64,000 nt of DNA from an uncultured Collinsella sp. (GTDB taxonomy: Bacteria > Actinomycetota > Coriobacteriia > Coriobacteriales > Coriobacteriaceae). The position numbers and the translations under genes are program-made. This document shows, in pieces, positions 34,888 through 43,799 of this stretch. The DNA lies in NCBI GenBank assembly GCA_900541795.1, contig UQLC01000006.1:1-64000 (forward strand), in the 5' to 3' direction. Below the pieces are notes generated by a model that was given only the letters and a program-made list of their open reading frames with translations, did not search any database and was not told the origin of the DNA. The number at the start of each line of letters is the position of its first letter. The first letter of the stretch is position 1.

Positions 34888-35742
34888 GTGGTTATCAAGC
34901 GAGTTTTTAACAACAACGTCGCAATGGTCACTTCGGACGATGGCTCCGAGCTCATCGTCATCGGTCGAGGCCTCTGCTTCGGCCGTCATGCCGGCGATGC
35001 CATCGATGAGGCATCAGTCGAAAAGACCTACGCGTTGCAGGAGGGAACTTCTCAGGATTCGCGTACGATTGACCGCTTGGCACATCTTTTGGAGTCCATC
35101 CCCACCGTCAACCTCGTGATTTCCGAGGAAATCGTTCAGATGCTTCGTCGAGAGCTCAATGTCGACATCAACGATAAGATTCTCATCGCTCTCGCAGACC
35201 ATATCAGCCTTGCTTTGGAGCGCGAGCGCAAGGGCGTCCCCTGTGAGAATCCGTTGCTGCTCGAGATCCAGCAGTTCTATCGCAAGGAGTATGCGCTTGC
35301 GGGCCGTGCGCTGCAGATTATCAAGGAGTACATGGGCATCCAGATGAGCGAGGAGGAGCAGGGTTTCATTACCTTGCATATCGTCAACGCCACCATGCCG
35401 CAGCGCTCTGACCGCCTGATTGTTTCGGTCCAGCTTGTTCGCGACGTGCTTGCGATTGTTTCCAAGCGCTATGCTACGACCCTCGATGACACCTCGCTGC
35501 CTTACGAACGTTTCGTTCGTCACCTGCAGTTTTTCGCACAGCGAGCGCTCGATCCTACGGCCGGGCAAATCAACGGAGACGCGCTGTTCCGAATCGATGA
35601 AACGGCGTATCCGTGCGCATTCTCGTGCGCGGACGCCATAGCCGCCCACTTGTCGTCTACCTATAACGTTGTCGTTACCGATGCTGAGAAGAGTTATCTC
35701 GCATATCACATTGTTAACCTGCTTGGAGAACCTGGTCTCTAG
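34888..35742 (+). CDS. LicT/BglG-family transcriptional antiterminator
   Basis: 284 aa. The start is placed at GTG 34888 because MVIKRVFNNN aligns with the usual RNA-binding N-terminus and GGTGGG is upstream; GTG 34876 is possible. A CAT RNA-binding domain (1-55) is followed by two PRD domains (about 70-170 and 175-284) with conserved histidines, controlled by PTS phosphorylation. It lies between the EIIA and EIICB genes and probably binds the leader at 34243 to allow transcription when alpha-glucosides are present. Confidence 0.88.
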   Translation: MVIKRVFNNNVAMVTSDDGSELIVIGRGLCFGRHAGDAIDEASVEKTYALQEGTSQDSRTIDRLAHLLESIPTVNLVISEEIVQMLRRELNVDINDKILIALADHISLALERERKGVPCENPLLLEIQQFYRKEYALAGRALQIIKEYMGIQMSEEEQGFITLHIVNATMPQRSDRLIVSVQLVRDVLAIVSKRYATTLDDTSLPYERFVRHLQFFAQRALDPTAGQINGDALFRIDETAYPCAFSCADAIAAHLSSTYNVVVTDAEKSYLAYHIVNLLGEPGL

Positions 35743-35841
35743 GCATAACGTGCCCACACATCGATTGATATAAGGCAAGGCTCGCGGTCTTGTCCAGGGT
35801 ACATCTGTCTTAATTTGCGGAAAAGGAAGGGGAGTACCGCT

Positions 35842-37458
35842 ATGACCGCAAAAAAGAAGTTCAATTTCAAAGCGCCGTTGGAGGTGTTCGCGAAGTCGAT
35901 CGTTCAGCCGATGATGTATCTCTCGGTCGCCGGCATCCTGCTCATCGTGGGCATCATTCTGACCAACAAGACCATCTGCGCTTTGGTCCCCGTACTGGGC
36001 TCCGGTCCGTTCCAGCTTGTGGGCGCCGTTGTCTATCAGTCGCTGATGTTTATCATCAACAACCTCTCGATTCTGTTCTGCGTGGGCATCGCCGGCGCCA
36101 TGGCAAAGAAGAACAAGGGCCATGCTTCGCTGATTGCCCTGATGTCGTTCTTCCTGTTCCTGCAGGCTAACAACATCGTGCTCAACGCCACCGGCTCTCT
36201 TGCCGATGCGAGCGGCATGCTCGGTCTTACCGGAACCGGCCAGGCCACCGTTATGGGCATTCAGGTGCTCGATACCGGCGTGTTCGGCGGCATCATCCTT
36301 GGTTGCATCACCGGTGCCGTGTTCAACAAGTACTCGAACAAGCAGTTCCCCATTGCCCTTTCGATGTTCTCGGGCGTCCGCTTCCCGTTCCTGATTATGA
36401 TCATCATTTCCTGGATCATGGGCGCTGGCTTCTGCATCGTTTGGCCTCCGGTTCAGGGTGCCATCTCCTCCGTTGCCGGCATCATTAAGGAGTCGGGCAA
36501 CATCGGTCTGTTTATCTACGGCATGCTCAACAAGCTGCTCGTTCCCACCGGTCTGCACCACCTCATCTACACCCCGTTCCAGTTCTCCGATGTGGGTGGC
36601 ACCCTGACGCTGGGTGATCAGGTTATTGCCGGCGCCTATCCCATCCGTGTTGCCGAGATGGCAATGACGGGTCAGCCCTTCTCCGATAGTACGTATTTCA
36701 ACAGCTACACCTTCAACAACCTGTGGCCCTACATCGGTATCGGTCTCGCCTTTATCGTCACCGCTTACAAGGGGAACAAGGATAAGACCAAGGCCGTTAT
36801 TATCCCGCTGATCATCACCGCCGTGCTCTCCTGCGTGACCGAGCCCATGGACTTCCTCTTTGTCTTTGCCGCTCCCGTGCTCTTTGTCGTTCACTCGGTT
36901 CTTTCCGGCATCTTCCTGGTCCTGCTCAAGGTCCTCTCCGTGCCCGCTTCGACTGCAGGCGGCATCATCAACATCGTGGTTTCCAACCTGGTCCTCGGTG
37001 TCGATAAGACCAACTGGCCGGTTATGCTGGTGCTTGGAGTCGTCAACGCCGCTCTGTACTTCTTCCTCTTCACCTTCCTTATCAAGAAGCTCAACCTCCA
37101 CACGCCTGGTCGCGAGGAAGAGTCCGAGCTTGCCGAGTCCGTTGCCGAGGGCGAGGCCGCCGCGTCTGTCGCGGTGAAGCAGGGCGCTGTTGCCGCGGCT
37201 CCCGCAGAGGGCGTCGATGCAGGTATTGCCGACCTGGTCGCAGGTCTTGGTGGCAAGGACAACATCGAGGAGCTCGAGAACTGCTTTACGCGTCTCCGCG
37301 TGAACGTTAAGAACCCGGACCTCATCAATGAGGACCTCATCAACCACGTGCCCAACAGCGGCATCAACCGCAACGGCAATAATATCCAGATCATCTTTGG
37401 CATGAAGGTCGCCGAGATGCGCGACAAGGTCGAAAACGCAATTGAGAAGGAGCAGTAA
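35842..37458 (+). CDS. PTS alpha-glucoside transporter, EIICB
   Basis: 538 aa from ATG 35842, with GGAAGGGGAG upstream. The N-terminal ~430 residues are the EIIC channel of the glucose-glucoside family with about ten membrane helices. After a linker of ~45 residues comes EIIB with NCFTRLRV, Cys481 being the phosphorylated residue. It imports and phosphorylates an alpha-glucoside such as maltose. The gene is followed after 3 bp by a GH4 phospho-alpha-glucosidase, which fixes the sugar class. No EIIA is fused. Confidence 0.9.
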   Translation: MTAKKKFNFKAPLEVFAKSIVQPMMYLSVAGILLIVGIILTNKTICALVPVLGSGPFQLVGAVVYQSLMFIINNLSILFCVGIAGAMAKKNKGHASLIALMSFFLFLQANNIVLNATGSLADASGMLGLTGTGQATVMGIQVLDTGVFGGIILGCITGAVFNKYSNKQFPIALSMFSGVRFPFLIMIIISWIMGAGFCIVWPPVQGAISSVAGIIKESGNIGLFIYGMLNKLLVPTGLHHLIYTPFQFSDVGGTLTLGDQVIAGAYPIRVAEMAMTGQPFSDSTYFNSYTFNNLWPYIGIGLAFIVTAYKGNKDKTKAVIIPLIITAVLSCVTEPMDFLFVFAAPVLFVVHSVLSGIFLVLLKVLSVPASTAGGIINIVVSNLVLGVDKTNWPVMLVLGVVNAALYFFLFTFLIKKLNLHTPGREEESELAESVAEGEAAASVAVKQGAVAAAPAEGVDAGIADLVAGLGGKDNIEELENCFTRLRVNVKNPDLINEDLINHVPNSGINRNGNNIQIIFGMKVAEMRDKVENAIEKEQ

Positions 37459-37461
37459 ACA

Positions 37462-38844
37462 ATGATCATTACTCTGTGTGGTGGCGGATCCACCTTTACC
37501 CCCGGCATCGTCAAGTCCATCGCCCTGCGCAAGGACGAGCTCGACGTTGACGAGATTCGTCTGTACGACATCAACGAGGAGCGCCAGCGCAAGATCGGCG
37601 TGCTCGTGGACTGGATTTTGCACGAGGACCTCGGCCTGGACATCAAGCTCACGGTGACCACCGACAAAAAGACGGCTTTTACCGACGCGAGCTTCGTGTT
37701 TGCCCAGATGCGCGTGGGCGGCTACGCCATGCGCGAGCAGGACGAGAAGATTCCGCTGCGTCACGGCTGCGTGGGTCAGGAGACTTGCGGTTGCGGCGGC
37801 CTTGCCTACGGCATGCGCACCATCTTCCCCATGGTCGAGCTGATCGATGACGTTGAGAAGTACGCCAAGAAGGACTACTGGATTCTCAACTACTCCAACC
37901 CTGCCGCCATCGTCTCCGAGGGCTGCCGCGTGCTGCGTCCCAACGCTCGTATCATCAACATCTGCGACATGCCGATCGCGATCATCGACGTGGTTTGCGC
38001 CGCGCTCGATATCGACAAGAAGGATGTCGAGTACGATTACTTTGGCCTCAACCACTTTGGTTGGTTCACCTCGATCCGCCACAAGGGCGAGGAGGTGCTC
38101 CCGCAGCTGCGCGAGTACATCAAGGAGCATGAGATTCTGCTGCCCGACTCTTACCTCAAGGGCATGGGCTCGCTCATGGCAAAGAAGCCCGAGGAGGCCG
38201 TCGACGAGCACCCCGAGCAGAACCGCCACACCAAGGGCAGCTGGTACTACGTCTGGAAGGGCGAGTACGAGATCATGGAGTGCTTCCCGGAGTACCTGCC
38301 CAACACGTATCTGAACTACTACCTGCAGCAGAAGGAGTTCGTCGAGCACTCCAACCCCGAGCGCACCCGTGCTAACGAGGTTGAGGAGACGCGTGAGAAG
38401 AACCTCTTTGATGGTATCGACCATTACGAGAAGACGGGCGAGATCGACGAGAGCACGTTCTATGCGGGCAGCCACGGCGACTGGATTGCCGATCTGGCTA
38501 TCGCTCTGAAGAACGACACCAAGCAACGCTTCCTGGTCATTTGCGAGAACAAGGGCGCCATCCCCAACATGCCCTACGACGCTATGGTCGAGCTGCCTGC
38601 CTACATTGGCAAGAACGGCCCCGAGGTCATCAGCCGCGACAACATTCCGCTGTTCCAGCAGGGCCTCATGATGCAGCAGCTGAACTCCGAGAAGCTCATT
38701 GTCGAGGCTACGATCGAGGGTTCGTACGAGAAGGCGCTTAAGGCCTTTACGCTCAACAAGACCGTGCCGTCGATGAAGGTCGCCAAGGAGGTTCTCGACG
38801 ACATGATCGAGGCCAACAAGGGTTACTGGCCTGAGCTTAAGTAA
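37462..38844 (+). CDS. 6-phospho-alpha-glucosidase (GH4)
   Basis: 460 aa. Hydrolyses maltose-6'-phosphate and related phospho-alpha-glucosides using NAD+ and Mn2+. The nucleotide-binding start is ITLCGGGSTFTPGI, then GCVGQETCGCGG, and the metal/catalytic residues Cys168 (NICDMP) and His198 (GLNHFGW). These CDMP-type residues mark the alpha-glucosidase rather than beta branch of GH4. It overlaps nothing but begins 3 bp after the EIICB stop, so it is co-translated. A long terminator ends the operon. Confidence 0.93.
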   Translation: MIITLCGGGSTFTPGIVKSIALRKDELDVDEIRLYDINEERQRKIGVLVDWILHEDLGLDIKLTVTTDKKTAFTDASFVFAQMRVGGYAMREQDEKIPLRHGCVGQETCGCGGLAYGMRTIFPMVELIDDVEKYAKKDYWILNYSNPAAIVSEGCRVLRPNARIINICDMPIAIIDVVCAALDIDKKDVEYDYFGLNHFGWFTSIRHKGEEVLPQLREYIKEHEILLPDSYLKGMGSLMAKKPEEAVDEHPEQNRHTKGSWYYVWKGEYEIMECFPEYLPNTYLNYYLQQKEFVEHSNPERTRANEVEETREKNLFDGIDHYEKTGEIDESTFYAGSHGDWIADLAIALKNDTKQRFLVICENKGAIPNMPYDAMVELPAYIGKNGPEVISRDNIPLFQQGLMMQQLNSEKLIVEATIEGSYEKALKAFTLNKTVPSMKVAKEVLDDMIEANKGYWPELK

Positions 38845-38876
38845 AAGCAACAGGGTCGCTGGCCGCATGCCTGAAG

Positions 38877-38918
38877 CAATGCCCCGCCCACGTGATTGCG
38901 TGGGCGGGGCATTGTCGT
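38877..38918 (+). terminator. Terminator after the alpha-glucoside operon
   Basis: A perfect 16-bp GC-rich stem CAATGCCCCGCCCACG and its complement with a 6-nt loop, then GTCGTTT. Confidence 0.82.
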
Positions 38919-39100
38919 TTGGTAACGCGTTTTATCAAATATGGCATTTATCTGCGGTAATGTTCTATTTCACCGCTGAGGGTGACATTTTATACCGCCT
39001 GCCGAACCGTATGGAGACCTAACAACTTTTTAGGTCAGTGTTGTGCGTGTAGCAATTTCGCCCGGCCTCGCCTCCGGGCTGCCATGTGAGAGGGGATCTT

Positions 39101-40933
39101 ATGGCTCGACTGCATGTAATGGAACGCAGCCACGCTCAGGCCGTCATGGACGACCTGCACGATGCGCTCGGACGTCGTCTGGCGGTGAGCTCGCTCGCCC
39201 CGTGTCCCGTGGAGTTTACGGCAGCGCTCGTCAACCTGTGCTCCACCCAGAGCTGCGGCAAGTGCACGCCCTGCCGCGTGGGCCTAAGCGCGCTGAGCGA
39301 CCTGCTCGCCGATGTGCTCGAAGGGCGCGCCGATGAGTCCACACTCAACCTGATTGAGCGCACGGCCCGCACCATCTACCTTTCGAGCGATTGCGCCATC
39401 GGCTACGAGGCCGGCGCCATGGCGCTCACGGCCATTCGCGGCTTCCGCGACGATTTTGAGCATCACATTAGCGAGCACTCCTGCGGCTTTGATCGTGAGG
39501 CCCGCGTCCCGTGCGTCTCGGGCTGTCCGGCGCATGTCGACATTCCCGGTTACATTTCGCTCGTCGAGGCCGGCCGCTATGCCGATGCCGTCAAGGTCAT
39601 CCGCAAGAATAACCCGCTGCCGCTCGTTTGCGGCCTGGTGTGCGAGCATCCCTGCGAGATGCATTGCCGCCGTGGCATGGTCGACGACCCCATGAACATC
39701 CTCGCCCTCAAGCGTTTTGCCGTTGAACACAGTGACCTCAACGACCACAAGCCCCATGTAGTGGACGACACCGGCAAGCGCGTCGCCGTGATCGGCGGCG
39801 GCCCGGCCGGCCTTTCCTGTGCCTACTACCTGGCCGTGATGGGCCACAAGGTGACCATCTTTGAGCAGCGCCATCACCTGGGCGGCATGCTGCGCTACGG
39901 CATCCCCAGCTATCGTCTGCCGCGCGAGCGCCTGCAGGCCGAGATCGACTGGATCTTGAGCGCCGGTATCGACGTGGAGCTCGACCACTCCGTGAACGGC
40001 GAGGAGCTCGCCCGCCTGCGCGACGAGTTCGATGCCGTCTACCTGGCCATCGGTGCCCACAGCGACAAGAAGCTCGGCCTTCCGGGCGAAGAGGCGCCCG
40101 GCGTGGAGTCGGCCGTCAAGATGCTGCGCGCCATCGGTGACGACGAGCTGCCCGACCTGAGCGGACAGCGCGTGTGCGTCATCGGCGGCGGCAACGTGGC
40201 CATGGACGTGGCACGCTCTGCCGTGCGCTGCGGAGCCGAAAAGGTGAGCATCGTCTACCGCCGCCGCATCTGCGATATGACAGCCCAGGACGCCGAGATC
40301 GCCGGTGCCCAGGCCGAGGGCTGCGAGGTGCTGGAGCTCACGGCCCCGCTCGCCATCGAGACGGGCGAGGACGGTCGCGTGAGCGGCCTGCGCGTGCAGC
40401 CGCAGATTATCGGCGAGCCCCGCCGCGGGCGCCCGGCCCCGCGTGCCGCCGCCACACCCGAGCAGGTCATTCCTTGCGAGCGCGTGTTCGTGGCCATTGG
40501 TCAGGACATTGACTCCAAGTCGTTTGAGGACATGGGCATCGCCTGCAAGTGGGGTCGCGTCGTCACCGATTCGGACGGCGCCGTGCCCAACTTCGATGGC
40601 CTCTTTAGCGGCGGCGACTGCCAGACCGGCCCCGCCACCGTCATCCGTGCCATCAACGCCGGCCGCGTGGCTTCGGCAAATATCGACCGCTACCTGGGCT
40701 TCGACCACAAGATTAAGCTCGACGTGGAGCTGCCGACCGTTCAGTTTAAGGGCAAGCACGAGTGCGGCCGCTGCGAGCTGGGCGAGCGCGAGGCCGGCGA
40801 GCGCATTCATGATTGGAATCTGGTCGAACAGGGCCTTACCGAGGAAGAGGCACGCCAAGAGGCGAGTCGCTGCCTGCGTTGCGACCACTTTGGCTTTGGC
40901 GCGTTCCGCGGAGGGAGGAACCTGGAATGGTAG
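39101..40933 (+). CDS. NuoF/GltD-like iron-sulfur flavoprotein, hydrogenase partner
   Basis: 610 aa from ATG 39101, with GAGAGGGG upstream. The N-terminal ~110 residues resemble the C-terminal 4Fe-4S part of NuoF/HydB (CGKCTPCR; Cys52, 55, 58 and a later Cys98). The rest is a GltD-like subunit: cysteine clusters CVSGCPAHV and CEHPCEMHC, FAD site AVIGGGPAGLSC, NAD(P)H site VIGGGNVAMDVARSAVR, and a C-terminal CGRC/CLRC pair. It overlaps the hydrogenase gene by 7 nt. It probably links NAD(P)H to hydrogen turnover. No FMN-binding NuoF body is present, which sets it apart from classic HydABC. Confidence 0.85.
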   Translation: MARLHVMERSHAQAVMDDLHDALGRRLAVSSLAPCPVEFTAALVNLCSTQSCGKCTPCRVGLSALSDLLADVLEGRADESTLNLIERTARTIYLSSDCAIGYEAGAMALTAIRGFRDDFEHHISEHSCGFDREARVPCVSGCPAHVDIPGYISLVEAGRYADAVKVIRKNNPLPLVCGLVCEHPCEMHCRRGMVDDPMNILALKRFAVEHSDLNDHKPHVVDDTGKRVAVIGGGPAGLSCAYYLAVMGHKVTIFEQRHHLGGMLRYGIPSYRLPRERLQAEIDWILSAGIDVELDHSVNGEELARLRDEFDAVYLAIGAHSDKKLGLPGEEAPGVESAVKMLRAIGDDELPDLSGQRVCVIGGGNVAMDVARSAVRCGAEKVSIVYRRRICDMTAQDAEIAGAQAEGCEVLELTAPLAIETGEDGRVSGLRVQPQIIGEPRRGRPAPRAAATPEQVIPCERVFVAIGQDIDSKSFEDMGIACKWGRVVTDSDGAVPNFDGLFSGGDCQTGPATVIRAINAGRVASANIDRYLGFDHKIKLDVELPTVQFKGKHECGRCELGEREAGERIHDWNLVEQGLTEEEARQEASRCLRCDHFGFGAFRGGRNLEW

Positions 40934-42738
40934 AGTTCAACAACCCCACTGTCAGCGACAACACCGAAAGCGGAGCACTCAATATGGTCAAGCTCACTAT
41001 CGATAATTGCGAGGTCGTGGTACCCGAGCACACCACGATCCTGGACGCGGCCAAGTCCGTCGGTATCCAGATTCCCACCCTGTGCTACCTGCGCGATCTA
41101 AACGAGATCGGCGGCTGCCGCGTGTGCGTGGTCGAAGTCGAGGGCTGCGATCAGCTGGTTGCCGCCTGCAACAACTACGTGCTCGACGGCATGGTGGTTC
41201 ACACCAACAGCCCCAAGGCTCGCGAGGCCCGTCGCACCAACGTGCAGCTGCTGCTGTCCCAGCACGATTCGCAGTGCACGAGCTGCGTGCGCAGCGGCAA
41301 CTGCAACCTACAGACCATCGCCAACGACCTGGGCATTTTCTATCTGCCGTTTCAAAGGCATTTGGCGGGCGAGGGCTGGGATTTCGATTTCCCCATCATC
41401 CGCGAAAACGACAAGTGCATTAAATGCATGCGCTGCATCAAGGTGTGCGAGAGCGTACAGGGCCTAGGGATTTGGGACCTGACCAACCGCGCCACGCATA
41501 CCGCCGTGGGCACCCGCGGGCGCGTGCCGATCGGCAAGACCGATTGCGTCGCGTGCGGCCAGTGCATCACGCATTGCCCGACGGGCGCGCTGCGCGAGCG
41601 CGACGACACCGAGACCGTGTTTGACGCGCTCGCTAATCCCGACAAGATCGTGCTGGTGCAGATCGCGCCTGCCGTTCGCAGCGCCTGGGGCGAGGAACTC
41701 GGCATTCCGCGCGAGGAGGCAACCGTCGAGCGTCTGGCTTGCGCGCTGCGCCGCGTGGGCTTTGAGTACGTGTTCGATACCGATTTCTCGGCCGACCTCA
41801 CCATTATGGAGGAGGGCTCCGAGCTGCTCGAGCGCCTGGGCGCCGCCGCTAAGGGTGAGGGCGACAGCCGCGGCTGGCCCATGTTTACGAGCTGCTGCCC
41901 GGGCTGGGTGCGCTTTGTGAAGGCACGTTACCCCGAGTTTGTCGACAGCCTGTCCACGTCCAAGTCGCCGCAGCAGATGTTCGGCGCTATTGCCAAGACC
42001 TACTACGCCAAGGCGCTGAGCGTGGAGCCAGAGCGCCTGTTCGTGGTGTCCGTGATGCCGTGCACGGCCAAGAAGGCCGAGTGCGCGCTGCCGAGCATGG
42101 TGGGCGAGGGCGGCGCGCCCGACGTAGATGTTGCGCTGACGGTGCGCGAGATGGTGCGCATGATCCGCGCGAGCCACGTGGGCGTGGACACGCTGGTCGA
42201 GGAGCCGCTCGACACGCCGCTGGGCTTTGGCACGGGCGCGGGTGTGATCTTTGGCGCCACGGGCGGTGTGATGGAGGCTGCTGTGCGCTCGGCTTACTAC
42301 CTGGTGACGGGCAAGAACCCCGATGCGGATTTCTTTACCGACGTGCGTGGACTCGACGGCTGGAAGGAAGCCGTCGCCGATATCGATGGCACTAAGGTGC
42401 GTGTTGCCGTGGCGCACGGGCTGGGCAACGCTGCCCGCCTGCTCGACGCGATTCGCGACGGCCGTGTGAGCTATGACTTCGTTGAGGTTATGGCATGCCC
42501 GGGCGGCTGCGTCGGTGGCGGCGGTCAGCCCATCCACGACGGCTGCGAGCTGGCGGCCGAGCGCGGCCAGGTGCTCTGGGGCCTCGATGCGAACGCCGAG
42601 ATTCGCTTCTCGCATGAGAATCCCGATGTCCAGGCGTGCTATAGCGAGTTCTTGGGTGCGCCGCTCTCGCCGCTGGCCGAGGAATTGCTGCATACCGATC
42701 ATCACGCATGGACGATGCCTAACGAGGGGACGTGCTAG
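40927..42738 (+). CDS. [FeFe]-hydrogenase catalytic subunit
   Basis: 603 aa. ATG 40927 follows GGAGGGAGG inside the end of the upstream gene; ATG 40984 is a later choice. Domains: 2Fe-2S (Cys53, 64, 67, 81), His-Cys 4Fe-4S (His113, Cys117, 120, 126), two 4Fe-4S (Cys164-174 and 207-217), and the H-cluster domain with TSCCPGW (321-327), MPCTAKKAE (377-385) and ExMACPGGCVGGGGQP (520-534). A small C-terminal subunit-like region closes it. It makes or uses H2 in the cytoplasm. Maturation genes are not in the window. Confidence 0.95.
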   Translation: MVEFNNPTVSDNTESGALNMVKLTIDNCEVVVPEHTTILDAAKSVGIQIPTLCYLRDLNEIGGCRVCVVEVEGCDQLVAACNNYVLDGMVVHTNSPKAREARRTNVQLLLSQHDSQCTSCVRSGNCNLQTIANDLGIFYLPFQRHLAGEGWDFDFPIIRENDKCIKCMRCIKVCESVQGLGIWDLTNRATHTAVGTRGRVPIGKTDCVACGQCITHCPTGALRERDDTETVFDALANPDKIVLVQIAPAVRSAWGEELGIPREEATVERLACALRRVGFEYVFDTDFSADLTIMEEGSELLERLGAAAKGEGDSRGWPMFTSCCPGWVRFVKARYPEFVDSLSTSKSPQQMFGAIAKTYYAKALSVEPERLFVVSVMPCTAKKAECALPSMVGEGGAPDVDVALTVREMVRMIRASHVGVDTLVEEPLDTPLGFGTGAGVIFGATGGVMEAAVRSAYYLVTGKNPDADFFTDVRGLDGWKEAVADIDGTKVRVAVAHGLGNAARLLDAIRDGRVSYDFVEVMACPGGCVGGGGQPIHDGCELAAERGQVLWGLDANAEIRFSHENPDVQACYSEFLGAPLSPLAEELLHTDHHAWTMPNEGTC

Positions 42739-42740
42739 CG

Positions 42741-43796
42741 ATGCGCGCGTTTGATTTTGAGATGTCGCGCCGGGGGTTTGCCTCGGCGCTCGCCATGGGC
42801 ACCCTGTCGCTTGCGCTCGCGGGCTGTGGCGGCGGGGCTGCCGGTGTCGGGTCCGCCGCGGGCTCGGCTGCCACGGACGGCGCCGGTGCTGCCGCAGAGC
42901 CGGTCGAGGTACACGTCGCCTCGCTCAAGGGGCCGACGTCGATTGGCCTGGTGCAGTTTATGGACCAGGCGGCCGACGGTGCCACGGACAATGAGTTCGA
43001 CTTTGCGATCAACACTGCCGCCGACGAGATTGTGCCCAAGGTCATTCAGGGCGATATCGATATCGCCCTGGTGCCCGCCAACGTGGCGAGCGTGCTCTAC
43101 AACAAGACTGAGGGTGCGGTGCAGGTCATCGACATCAACACGCTGGGCGTGCTGAACGTTGTGACGGGCGACGCGAGTGTGGCCTCGTTTGGCGATCTGG
43201 CGGGCCATACTGTCTATATGACGGGCAAGGGCACCACGCCGGAGTACGTCATGAACTACCTGTTGGAGCGCGCGGGCCTGACCGGCCAGGTTACGCTCGA
43301 GTTTAAGAGCGAGCCCACCGAGGTGCTGTCGGCGTTGCTTGCCGATCCGTCTGCCGTGGGCGTGCTGCCGGAGCCGTTCAAGACCGCTGCCATCGCAAAG
43401 AGCGAAGGCAAGCTGTCGGCTCCGGTAAGTCTGACCGATGTGTGGGATGAACTGGCAGGTGACACGGGTTCGCGCCTGCTGACGGGCGTGACCGTGGTGC
43501 GCCGTGCCTTTGCCGAGGAGCATCCCGAGGCCGTGGCGGAATTCCTGAGCTGCCATGCTGCGAGCGTTGAGGCCGTGAACGCGGCGCCGGCGGACTGGGC
43601 TCAGGCCGTGGTCGATGCGGGTATCGTGGATAACGCCGCGATTGCCGAAAAGGCGATTCCCGGGTGCATGCTCGTGTGCCAGACGGGGAGGGATATGAAG
43701 GCGGCGCTCGGCGGGTACCTGCAGGTGCTGGCCGATGCGGACGCGAGCGCCGTGGGCGGCAAGCTCCCGGCTGACGATTTCTACTGCATGGAGTAG
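42741..43796 (+). CDS. ABC transporter substrate-binding lipoprotein
   Basis: 351 aa from ATG 42741, two bases after the hydrogenase stop; GAGGGGA lies inside the end of that gene. The signal has a twin-arginine SRRGFA followed by a lipobox LAGC, so a Tat-exported lipoprotein is likely. A Gly/Ala linker precedes an NMT1/SsuA-like periplasmic-binding fold (VASLKGPTSIGLVQ, IDIALVPANVASVLY). The ligand is unknown; relatives bind thiamine precursors, nitrate or sulfonates. Tight linkage to the hydrogenase suggests a joint regulon. Confidence 0.8.
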   Translation: MRAFDFEMSRRGFASALAMGTLSLALAGCGGGAAGVGSAAGSAATDGAGAAAEPVEVHVASLKGPTSIGLVQFMDQAADGATDNEFDFAINTAADEIVPKVIQGDIDIALVPANVASVLYNKTEGAVQVIDINTLGVLNVVTGDASVASFGDLAGHTVYMTGKGTTPEYVMNYLLERAGLTGQVTLEFKSEPTEVLSALLADPSAVGVLPEPFKTAAIAKSEGKLSAPVSLTDVWDELAGDTGSRLLTGVTVVRRAFAEEHPEAVAEFLSCHAASVEAVNAAPADWAQAVVDAGIVDNAAIAEKAIPGCMLVCQTGRDMKAALGGYLQVLADADASAVGGKLPADDFYCME

Positions 43797-43799
43797 CCC

